Shown here: positions 1 to 5,377 of the stretch, piece by piece | How the letters are laid out: every line of letters starts with the position of its first letter | How positions within the stretch are numbered: position 1 is the first letter of the stretch | Made by a program: the position numbers and the translations under genes | Assembly (NCBI GenBank): GCA_900555675.1 | Contig: UNSN01000030.1 | Span: 1-6,836 of the forward strand | Length of the DNA stretch: 6,836 nucleotides | DNA from: Candidatus Saccharimonadota bacterium | Lineage (GTDB): Bacteria; Patescibacteriota; Saccharimonadia; Saccharimonadales; Saccharimonadaceae | Reading direction: 5' to 3' | Notes under the pieces: model-generated | The model's database searches: none | The model's input: only the letters and a program-made list of their open reading frames with translations | Told to the model about the DNA's origin: nothing

Positions 1-665
1 TGCTTGTACCATTTCCGGTAATAGTCAATCCAGTCGAGCAAGGCTGAGTACTATTGGTTACAGAAATAGTAGCATTTCGGCCAGCCGCTCCTGTAGCACC
101 AGTTGCACCCGTTGCACCTGTAGCTCCCGTGGCTCCAGCTACCCCAGCGGGACCCGCCGCACCAGTGTCGCCTTTGTCGCCTTTTTGACCATCTCTACCA
201 TTCTGACCATTAAGACCATCCTTGCCAATCTCGACCGTTCCTGCCATTTTGACCATCAAGCCCGTCTCTACCGTCTTGACCATCTTTCCCCTTGAGATCA
301 GAATAAGCTATTACATTCTTCCATTCTGAATCTCCAGCATATCGCCATTGTATATATAAAGAGCTCTTCTGAATCTCAATTTCGCGGCCATCAACTTTAC
401 CGGACTCAGTCTTATTGCCTTCCTTATTGGCGCTGCTATCCTTATTCTTCAAATCCTCAAGCGAAACTATTTTCTGCCAATTGCCGTCAGCATACTTATA
501 TTGGATTTCGCCCGAATCTTGACGAATAGAAACCGCATTCGGATCAATTACTCCGCGTGGTGAAATCTTAATAAAAAATAATAATATTATGAGTATTATC
601 GTAATTACAAAAAGACTCAGTACAAAAGATCTTGACGCGGGTTTTCTTATGCTTTCTCGCTCCAC
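1..665 (-). pseudogene. Membrane-anchored collagen-like surface protein, frameshifted and partial
   Basis: Seen: a GTG start at 665 with an AAAGGA ribosome site 9 bases upstream; no other in-frame Met exists. A basic N-terminus (RKPASR) is followed by one hydrophobic helix at about residues 13-33, which suggests a signal anchor with the rest outside the cell. Two imperfect copies of a Trp-containing module (about 53-75 and 103-128, each ending in a DLK-K-D motif) lead into a Gly-X-Y tract from residue 126. The frame hits TAA at 210-212 after 151 codons. Dropping one T (plus-strand A at 227 or 228) restores a perfect tract of 24 Gly-X-Y triplets, followed by a Thr/Ser/Asn-rich stretch open to base 1. 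Family knowledge: bacterial collagen-like proteins form surface triple helices in adhesion or cell-cell contact. The break could be a real mutation or a sequencing error. If it is an error, this is an intact gene lacking only its 3' end here. Confidence 0.85.
74..290 (-). repeat. Collagen-like Gly-X-Y tract (24 triplets across a frameshift)
   Basis: Seven triplets (GKD, GQD, GRD, GLD, GQN, GRN, GRD) lie before the extra base. Seventeen follow after frame correction: GKD, GLN, GQN, GRD, GQK, GDK, GDT, GAA, GPA, GVA, five GAT, GAA, GRN. The first half is charged (Lys/Arg/Asp), which suits electrostatic stabilisation of bacterial triple helices that lack hydroxyproline. The second half is Ala/Thr rich. 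The span is 216 bases of triplets plus one odd base. Confidence 0.88.
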
Positions 666-674
666 TTAAAATGT

Positions 675-680
675 TCCTTT
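675..680 (-). promoter_or_regulatory. Ribosome binding site for the collagen-like gene
   Basis: AAAGGA on the minus strand lies 9 bases before GTG at 665-663. It supports the GTG start, since no ATG occurs in frame nearby. Confidence 0.6.
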
Positions 681-709
681 AAGCTTTATTTGATATTAAT
701 TATGCTTTT

Positions 710-738
710 ATTTTACATGTAGCAATATGAAAAATCAA
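710..738 (-). promoter_or_regulatory. Sigma70-type promoter for the collagen-like gene
   Basis: TTGATT (738-733) and TAAAAT (715-710) are separated by exactly 17 bases. They match the consensus hexamers at 4/6 and 5/6 positions. The predicted transcript start near 703 leaves a leader of about 37 bases before the GTG. The -35 box begins only 5 bases after the uppP stop codon, so the collagen-like gene probably has its own transcription. I see no convincing terminator between uppP and this promoter, so read-through is also possible. Confidence 0.55.
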
Positions 739-743
739 TCTCA

Positions 744-1583
744 TTAAACATGAGAAATAACGCCCAAACCAAGCAATATCAACAACACCAGACCTAATAC
801 GAATCGATAAATTATAAACGGTCGGAAATTATTGCTCTGAATAAATTTTAACAGCCACGACACAGCCAAATAACCGACGCCGAATGAAATTACCGTGGCG
901 ATTATAGTTGGAGTCCAGCCAACGCCGCCAGAAATGTGTTTATATTTGGTAGCGACTTCCAACAACCCCGCCGCGACTAGCGCTGGAATACCCAAGAAGA
1001 AACTCAATTTCGTAACCGACACGCGGTCAAATCCACGGAATAAACCGACTGAAATCGTTGCGCCAGAGCGACTAATTCCCGGAATGAGCGACAAACATTG
1101 CCCCGCGCCAATAGCCAGCGTGTCTTTCCAGCTTGTCTCAGTTTCGCCACGCTTGTTATTTACCGCACGATTGTCAGCCAGCCACATAACAACGCTCCAA
1201 CCAATAAGCCCAAACGCCACAAACCACAAACTGCGCAGAACCGTTTCAACTTCGTGCTTAAATAATAATCCGACAATCGCAATAGGAATTGAACCGATAA
1301 TAATTGCCCAGCCATATTTATAATCAAACTTTCGACGCGCTCGCTTCCACCATAAACCGCGCCACCAAGCCTGTAAAATTCGCCAAATGTCGCTCCAGAA
1401 ATAAATCACTGCCGCCAAAATTGCTCCGATCTGGATTATCGCCGTAAAAGCCACGACACTCGGATCGTCAATTCGCATTCCCATCAATTTCTCAGCAATC
1501 GTCAAATGTCCAGTCGAAGAAATCGGTAAGAATTCCGTAATTCCCTCGATTACGCCGAGAATAATTGCTTGCCACCAAGCCAT
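744..1583 (-). CDS. uppP: Undecaprenyl-diphosphatase UppP (BacA family)
   Basis: It removes a phosphate from undecaprenyl pyrophosphate in the membrane, regenerating the lipid carrier for peptidoglycan and other wall polymers. Extra UppP dosage is known to give bacitracin resistance. Seen: 279 residues, the usual family length. The N-terminal motif has E13 and E17 in GVIEGITEFLP, then SSTGH (S22-H26). The second motif PGISRSGATI begins at P168 and contains R172. These correspond to E17, E21, H30 and R174 of the E. coli enzyme, so the active site looks complete. Several hydrophobic helices span the rest. The ATG at 1583 is well supported by the conserved N-terminus, although the AAAGG ribosome site is 12 bases away. 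The gene follows the PspC gene after 65 bases that contain a promoter candidate, so it may be expressed alone or with the upstream operon. Confidence 0.97.
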   Translation of the reverse strand: MAWWQAIILGVIEGITEFLPISSTGHLTIAEKLMGMRIDDPSVVAFTAIIQIGAILAAVIYFWSDIWRILQAWWRGLWWKRARRKFDYKYGWAIIIGSIPIAIVGLLFKHEVETVLRSLWFVAFGLIGWSVVMWLADNRAVNNKRGETETSWKDTLAIGAGQCLSLIPGISRSGATISVGLFRGFDRVSVTKLSFFLGIPALVAAGLLEVATKYKHISGGVGWTPTIIATVISFGVGYLAVSWLLKFIQSNNFRPFIIYRFVLGLVLLILLGLGVISHV

Positions 1584-1609
1584 GCTTAAAAATTACCTTT
1601 CATCCTTCA

Positions 1610-1638
1610 AGTGTAGCATTAGCGGTAAAATCATTCAA
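1610..1638 (-). promoter_or_regulatory. Extended -10 promoter upstream of uppP
   Basis: TTGAAT (1638-1633) and TACACT (1615-1610) are 17 bases apart. TGC directly before the -10 hexamer makes a TGn extended element. The predicted start near 1603 gives a leader of about 20 bases that still includes the AAAGG ribosome site. This would let uppP be made independently of the ABC-PadR-PspC operon. It is a match by eye only. Confidence 0.45.
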
Positions 1639-1648
1639 ATGCGTGGGC

Positions 1649-2926
1649 CTAAGATTCGGAATTTTCTGCTTCAATCGAGTTTTGATAGAACAAGCCGCTA
1701 ACATTCACGCCAGCAGGAGCATAAATTTTCAAGCCAGTTATCGGCTTATAAAACTTCAGGCAGCCGTCAAAGAATATCGCGTTGCACTTTTCAGAAACAG
1801 ATAGCACGATTTTATCGCCATCGCGGCGCACGTTAATTTCTGGCTTATTCGCCTTTGGTAAATCCACAAACTCCGCTTCCACCTTAAATTTGTCAGAATT
1901 TATTCGCGAAACATTCCCCACTGGCATATCAATAAAAATTGAATTAGCGTTTGTCGTATCTGGAATATCGATATTCACTTTCTTCGTGAGTTGCTGCGAT
2001 TCACGCGCATATTCCAAGCCAGCGTGCGCGCTAAATATTGCGGCGCTTGCCAAACTCATGAAAACAACGGATGCCGCCACGATCATTGTGATTACAGACA
2101 TTCGATTGACCTTCCAAGCGAATATGCTACGCGTTACAATTGCGCCAAATATAACCATCGCGATTCCGCCAATTGCCAAGGAAGTCCACACTCCCCACGC
2201 CCACATTTGCATCCCCAAACCGCCGAGCATATCAACCATGGAAACGCCAAGCGCCCCGCCAACAATCAGCCCAAACAGTATCGCTAGCGTCGTGAGCAGC
2301 ACCACGGCGCCGACAAAATATTGGAAAAATTTCGCAATTGGAGTTTTTCTGACAGACGTAATTGAATTTCCATCAGCGGAAGCCTCCTTAAGCGCAGCCA
2401 AAGTTACTGGCTTTCCGCGCATTCGTAATTTGTCCGACGCGGTTTTTGCTGGCGGCATTGACACCCACATCGCGAGGTAAACCAGCACCATCGTACCAAA
2501 TGTTACGAACGACGAGACAATTGCAATCAGTCGCACCCACAACGGATTGATATTAAAGTACGCCGCTATTCCCGCGCACACGCCGCCAATGACAGCCCCG
2601 TCCGTGTCGCGCATCAATTGCTTTTCCGGCTTCTCATTATCATCTGTCAATTCGTCAGCTGAGTCCTCGCTATCATCTGAAAAATCACGCGGCTCGCCCA
2701 TTTGATTTTTAATCGCCAAAACGTCATCGTCGCTAATAACACCCTCTTTCATCACGCCACGCTCGGCTAAAATCTCAACCATTCGCGCCTCAATTTCCTT
2801 CATCGCTTCCGCGTCGGCGTGCATATTTTTCTGAATCGAATTAAGGTACTTTTCTAGCGATTTCTTAGCGTCAATTTCCACGCTAAACGCTGTTTTTGCC
2901 AGATGAATCCTGGTTATTTCCTTCAT
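1649..2926 (-). CDS. PspC-domain membrane protein with HAAS-like N-terminus and C-terminal beta-rich domain
   Basis: Seen: 425 residues. Residues 1-82 resemble the N-terminal region common to PspC proteins encoded beside PadR genes: an opening strand, a helical YLNSIQ...IEARMVEILAERG stretch and a MGEPRDF ending. Residues 83-102 are an acidic linker. Residues 103-160 form the PspC domain, with the GGVCAGIAAYF...PLWVRL signature and a hydrophobic segment at 131-156. Further membrane helices lie near 202-226, 245-267 and 276-300. Residues 316-418 are soluble and strand-like, with two cysteines (C381, C389) and no domain I can name. Its ATG overlaps the PadR stop by one base (TAATG), implying translational coupling. 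PspC proteins belong to phage-shock-type membrane stress responses, and LiaF-like proteins have a related layout. Here it is probably a membrane sensor or effector tied to the PadR switch; that role is inferred. Confidence 0.88.
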   Translation of the reverse strand: MKEITRIHLAKTAFSVEIDAKKSLEKYLNSIQKNMHADAEAMKEIEARMVEILAERGVMKEGVISDDDVLAIKNQMGEPRDFSDDSEDSADELTDDNEKPEKQLMRDTDGAVIGGVCAGIAAYFNINPLWVRLIAIVSSFVTFGTMVLVYLAMWVSMPPAKTASDKLRMRGKPVTLAALKEASADGNSITSVRKTPIAKFFQYFVGAVVLLTTLAILFGLIVGGALGVSMVDMLGGLGMQMWAWGVWTSLAIGGIAMVIFGAIVTRSIFAWKVNRMSVITMIVAASVVFMSLASAAIFSAHAGLEYARESQQLTKKVNIDIPDTTNANSIFIDMPVGNVSRINSDKFKVEAEFVDLPKANKPEINVRRDGDKIVLSVSEKCNAIFFDGCLKFYKPITGLKIYAPAGVNVSGLFYQNSIEAENSES

Positions 2927-3270
2927 TATTTTATTCCTTTCTCTAAGTTATCAAGCGAATTATTTAACATATTTATGCGATCTTTAAGTTCGTGAATCAA
3001 TTGATCGCCGTGATCTGTCAATGAATAATATTTTCGCGGCGGGCCTTGCTCGCTTTCCTGCCATTCGTGTTGCAAATATCCGTCTTTTTGCAGCCTATTC
3101 AGCAGCGGATAAATCGTACCTTCGACCACTGTTAAATCCGAATCGTTCAATTGCTTAACGATGTCGCCGGCGTACTGCGCTTTATTAGAACAAACCAGTA
3201 AAACGCAGTAAACCAAAAAACCTTTTCGCAATTGGACCGCCAAGCTTTCCGCATAGCTATCAACGTCCAC
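2926..3270 (-). CDS. PadR-family transcriptional regulator
   Basis: Seen: 114 residues, the short PadR subtype. The winged helix-turn-helix covers about residues 16-89. Its recognition helix region reads LTVVEGTIYPLLNRLQKDGYL-like, a PadR hallmark (residues 46-66), and the wing reads GPPRKYYSLTDHG (76-88). A C-terminal helix (89-112) suits dimerisation. The GTG start at 3270 lies inside the end of the ATPase gene (11-base overlap) and is supported by AAGAAGG five bases upstream. PadR proteins usually repress their own operon together with an efflux or membrane gene and release DNA on ligand binding. The palindrome at 5284-5297 over the operon promoter is the natural target candidate. Two cysteines (C22, C27) lie in the first helix; whether they matter is unknown. 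The pairing with the downstream PspC gene recurs in other bacteria. Confidence 0.93.
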   Translation of the reverse strand: MDVDSYAESLAVQLRKGFLVYCVLLVCSNKAQYAGDIVKQLNDSDLTVVEGTIYPLLNRLQKDGYLQHEWQESEQGPPRKYYSLTDHGDQLIHELKDRINMLNNSLDNLEKGIK

Positions 3271-3958
3271 TTTTACCTTCTTTCGGTATGTTAGAACCCT
3301 TAATTTTGCCGTCTTTGATCAGGATTTGATAATCGCATTTCTTGGCCAAGTCAACGTCGTGCGTCACGATAATCAGCGTTGCGCCTTCTTGCTTATTGTA
3401 ATTGAATAGCAATTCTTCCACCTTCGCGCCAGTTTCGCTATCCAAATTTCCCGTAGGTTCGTCCGCAAAAATAATCTGAGGACTGCCGACAATTGCCCGC
3501 GCGATCGCCAAACGTTGCTTCTGACCGCCCGACAAATCCTTCGCACGATTCTTGCGCTTCTCGTACAAGTCCACCGCCTTCAGCGCCTCATTGATCTTAC
3601 TTTCCCTCAAGCCCCTTGGCATCTTCACAATTTCCAGTGGCAAACTCACATTATCCGCCACGCTTTCATTGCCCTGAACAAAGAAGCTCTGGAAAATAAA
3701 ACCTATTTTTCTCGCGCGGAATTCGTCAACTTGCTTCTGTTTCAATTTCAGAATGTCCTGACCGTCAATAATCACTTGACCTTGCTGCGGTCGATCCAAG
3801 CCAGAAATTGCGTGCATCAGCGTCGATTTTCCTGAACCAGATTTTCCCAAAATAGCCACACTCACGCCCGTCGGAATTTGCAAACTCACATCATTTAACG
3901 CCACAAATTGGTTCTTCTTTTTGCCGTAAATTTTCGTCACATTTTTAAGCTCAATCAT
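3260..3958 (-). CDS. ABC transporter ATP-binding protein, LolD/MacB type
   Basis: It is the cytoplasmic ATPase that powers the adjacent FtsX-like permease. Seen: 232 residues with every nucleotide-binding motif intact. These are Walker A GKSGSGKST (38-46), Q-loop Q90 in FIFQSF, signature LSGGQ (142-146), Walker B IIFADE (162-167, catalytic E167) followed by PTGNLD, and H-loop H200 in VTHD. PTGNLD and FIFQSF are typical of the MacB/LolD/FtsE group, which extracts or extrudes substrates by mechanotransmission rather than through a classical pore. The ATG at 3958 has an AGGAG ribosome site 7 bases upstream that overlaps the permease stop codon, and only 10 bases separate the genes. The TGA stop is followed at once by an in-frame TAG, so normal use of TGA as stop fits. 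The substrate cannot be read from the sequence; an antimicrobial peptide or lipid-linked compound is plausible. Confidence 0.96.
   Translation of the reverse strand: MIELKNVTKIYGKKKNQFVALNDVSLQIPTGVSVAILGKSGSGKSTLMHAISGLDRPQQGQVIIDGQDILKLKQKQVDEFRARKIGFIFQSFFVQGNESVADNVSLPLEIVKMPRGLRESKINEALKAVDLYEKRKNRAKDLSGGQKQRLAIARAIVGSPQIIFADEPTGNLDSETGAKVEELLFNYNKQEGATLIIVTHDVDLAKKCDYQILIKDGKIKGSNIPKEGKSGR
3276..3282 (-). promoter_or_regulatory. Ribosome binding site deciding the PadR GTG start
   Basis: AAGAAGG lies five bases before GTG 3270-3268, inside the ATPase reading frame. It supports reinitiation or coupled translation across the 11-base overlap. Confidence 0.6.
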
Positions 3959-3968
3959 AACAATTCTC

Positions 3969-5258
3969 CTATTCCGTCCTTAACGCTTCAATTGGATCTA
4001 ATTTTGTTGCCTTGCGGCTCGGCAGCCAGCCAGAAAGTACCGCCATAATCATCAGCCCGATTATCAAAAGTCCCATTTGCAGAGGATTAACGACTAATAG
4101 ATTCGTACCTTGCTCCAACTTCAGTAAACTAGCAATCATAGGATTAAGTAGTGACATCAAACTTGCTAATCCAACACCAATTAAGCCACCAAGAAGTCCA
4201 ACCCACGCCGCTTCATACCTGAACATTTTACCGATATCGCGACCTCGCATACCCAAAGCTTTCATCAGCCCAATCTGACTAGTTCGCTCCAGAACAGAAA
4301 TGTACATCGTATTAACAATTCCAAACACGCTCGCAAGCAGCGCCAAGCCGCCAAACCCAATCAGCGCCATTTGAGCCACATTCACAAAAGTTAAAATAAC
4401 TTTTTGCGTGTCCTGAATCGAATACGACTCATAATCCTTGCCAAGCTCATTCTTCACTGCCTCAACATTTTTCTCATCATCAACTGACGCAATTACGTAA
4501 GAATATTCATTAGGCAAATTTTTAGGGTGACTAAAGTCGTAAATATCCTTAGCGTCGTCCACAGAAACGCGCACAGTCGGCTGGTAAAACAGGATCGTAT
4601 CCGAAGGTTTATCGACTGCTGCGACTTTCAGAGATATTTCCTTGTCAGCACCCTTGCTTGATGAAGTTCCTTTTTGCAATCCTAGTGTAATCGTTTGCCC
4701 AATTGCTGATTTTGCATCACTGAATCCCATTTTTTTCACGTAAGATTCTGAAATAACAACTTCACCCTTTTTCGGCATAAAATCATCCAAACTACCAGCC
4801 GCAAGTTCCATTCGGGTTTTATCAAACTTCACAGTTACGCTAGGCACGAATTTCTTGTCGCTTGCCGAACTTTTGACATATAAAACTCCTGACATGGAAT
4901 AAGCTGGCGTCACTTTTTCCACGTGCGGGATTTTCTGTATTTTTTTCACGTCGTTATCAGTCATCGAATATTTCTCTATCGCCTTAGATTGACTATTTTC
5001 CGTATCTTCCGAGTCGCTATATTCCGGAAGATTACTATCAGGTCCCGACGAGGTCACTTTTTTATAGACCGAAACAGATTTTTTATCGCCAGCCGCGTCG
5101 ACCATGCTGTTCGTATACAGCCGACCGCCTTCTCCAGCCATCAGCGCCAATCCAATCGTAAATGCTCCGACTGAAATCGCCAGCGCGGTTAAGATCGTGC
5201 GGCCTTTTGATTGCCCCAAATTTCGACCGGCGCGTTTAATAATGTCAATTCTTTTCAC
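3969..5258 (-). CDS. ABC transporter permease, MacB/FtsX-like
   Basis: Seen: 429 residues with the four-helix MacB layout. Helix 1 is at about 21-43. A large extracytoplasmic domain (about 44-288) follows, corresponding to the MacB periplasmic core region. Helices 2-4 are near 293-320, 347-372 and 391-413. The cytoplasmic segment ERTSQIGLMKALGMRGRDI (324-342) is the family's coupling region. The C-terminal SRKATKLDPIEALRTE ending is also diagnostic. Residues about 68-95 form a Ser/Asp/Glu-rich low-complexity insert. Start: GTG at 5258, preceded by AAGGAG at 6 bases. An ATG two bases upstream is out of frame and meets TGA immediately. It is the first gene of the operon, behind the 5284-5326 control region, and pairs with the ATPase downstream. 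No MacA-like adaptor gene is present, which suits a monoderm export or resistance transporter. The substrate is unknown. Confidence 0.95.
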   Translation of the reverse strand: MKRIDIIKRAGRNLGQSKGRTILTALAISVGAFTIGLALMAGEGGRLYTNSMVDAAGDKKSVSVYKKVTSSGPDSNLPEYSDSEDTENSQSKAIEKYSMTDNDVKKIQKIPHVEKVTPAYSMSGVLYVKSSASDKKFVPSVTVKFDKTRMELAAGSLDDFMPKKGEVVISESYVKKMGFSDAKSAIGQTITLGLQKGTSSSKGADKEISLKVAAVDKPSDTILFYQPTVRVSVDDAKDIYDFSHPKNLPNEYSYVIASVDDEKNVEAVKNELGKDYESYSIQDTQKVILTFVNVAQMALIGFGGLALLASVFGIVNTMYISVLERTSQIGLMKALGMRGRDIGKMFRYEAAWVGLLGGLIGVGLASLMSLLNPMIASLLKLEQGTNLLVVNPLQMGLLIIGLMIMAVLSGWLPSRKATKLDPIEALRTE

Positions 5259-5264
5259 ATTAAA

Positions 5265-5270
5265 CTCCTT
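5265..5270 (-). promoter_or_regulatory. Ribosome binding site at the permease GTG, with overlapping ATGTGA
   Basis: AAGGAG lies 6 bases before GTG 5258-5256 and 4 bases before an out-of-frame ATG at 5260-5258 whose next codon is TGA. Spacing favours the GTG. The ATG-stop pair overlaps the true initiator and could compete with it. Confidence 0.65.
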
Positions 5271-5283
5271 GTTGATTTATTAT

Positions 5284-5297
5284 ACATAGTACTATGT
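5284..5297. promoter_or_regulatory. 14-bp perfect palindrome, candidate PadR operator
   Basis: ACATAGTACTATGT is a perfect palindrome. Flanking TATA on the left and T-ATA on the right extend it to near-symmetry over about 20 bases, broken by one extra T at 5298. It overlaps the -10 region of the ABC operon promoter. PadR-family operators are typically built from ATGT/ACAT half sites, and this operon encodes a PadR protein, so autoregulation is the simplest reading. Binding itself is not shown. Confidence 0.6.
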
Positions 5298-5322
5298 TAT
5301 ACAAGGTACCTTAAATAGTCAA
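5294..5322 (-). promoter_or_regulatory. Promoter of the ABC-PadR-PspC operon
   Basis: The -35 box is TTGACT (5322-5317), five of six consensus bases. Two -10 choices exist: TATAAC (5301-5296) at a short 15-base spacing, or TAACAT (5299-5294) at the ideal 17. A suboptimal core inside palindromic DNA is common for repressed promoters. A TATAAT at 5285-5280 has no good -35 partner. Confidence 0.55.
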
Positions 5323-5326
5323 GGTA
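5303..5326. repeat. Triplicated AAGGTA/TACCTT half-site array
   Basis: On the plus strand AAGGTA occurs at 5303-5308 and again at 5321-5326, with inverted TACCTT at 5307-5312. The first and last form the 10-bp palindrome AAGGTACCTT (5303-5312). The inverted copies are 8 bases apart. On the minus strand TACCTTG recurs 18 bases apart, about two helical turns, with one copy running into the -35 box. This could be a second operator for PadR or another regulator. Confidence 0.45.
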
Positions 5327-5349
5327 TTTTTGAAAATAATATTCAAAAA
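5327..5349. repeat. AT-rich 8-bp inverted repeat upstream of the operon promoter
   Basis: On the minus strand TTTTTGAA (5349-5342) and TTCAAAAA (5334-5327) are perfect inverted arms around a 7-base loop. It sits just upstream of the -35 box and next to the T-run of the possible terminator. It may act as an UP-like element or help end transcription from the left gene. With so little GC, chance is also possible. Confidence 0.4.
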
Positions 5350-5367
5350 ATCGCAGATTCTGTCAGC
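5345..5367 (-). terminator. Weak candidate intrinsic terminator after the acidic hypothetical gene
   Basis: Ten bases past the TAG stop, GCTGA and TCTGC can pair with one T-T mismatch around a 5-base loop. They are followed by GA and six T residues. The stem is short, so efficiency is doubtful, but its place between a stop codon and the next operon's promoter is right. Confidence 0.35.
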
Positions 5368-5377
5368 TTAGGTATCA

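Noticed and set aside
224..230. Programmed ribosomal frameshifting to rejoin the collagen frame
   Set aside because: A forward shift by one base is needed, and the site (GAT-T-GGC) resembles no known +1 slippery sequence and has no stop codon placed to stall the ribosome. A mutation or error is simpler.
681..710. AAGC/GCTT inverted repeat as a terminator for uppP
   Set aside because: The arms are only 4 bp with an AT-rich loop of about 18 bases, it lies downstream of the next gene's promoter, and no T-run follows.
895..1323. Plus-strand open frame of 142 codons inside uppP
   Set aside because: It is antisense to a strongly conserved uppP frame, has no recognisable protein features and no good ribosome site; it is a shadow.
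1782..2480. Plus-strand open frame of 232 codons antisense to the PspC gene
   Set aside because: It is long, but its composition is Ser/Thr/Ile-rich as expected from the complement of a membrane protein gene. The opposite frame has a clear PspC domain and coupled translation.
3258..3270. Recoded TGA (UGA as glycine, as in Gracilibacteria and Absconditabacteria)
   Set aside because: The ATPase ends at TGA right after the expected C-terminus and an in-frame TAG follows at once. No other gene needs TGA read-through.
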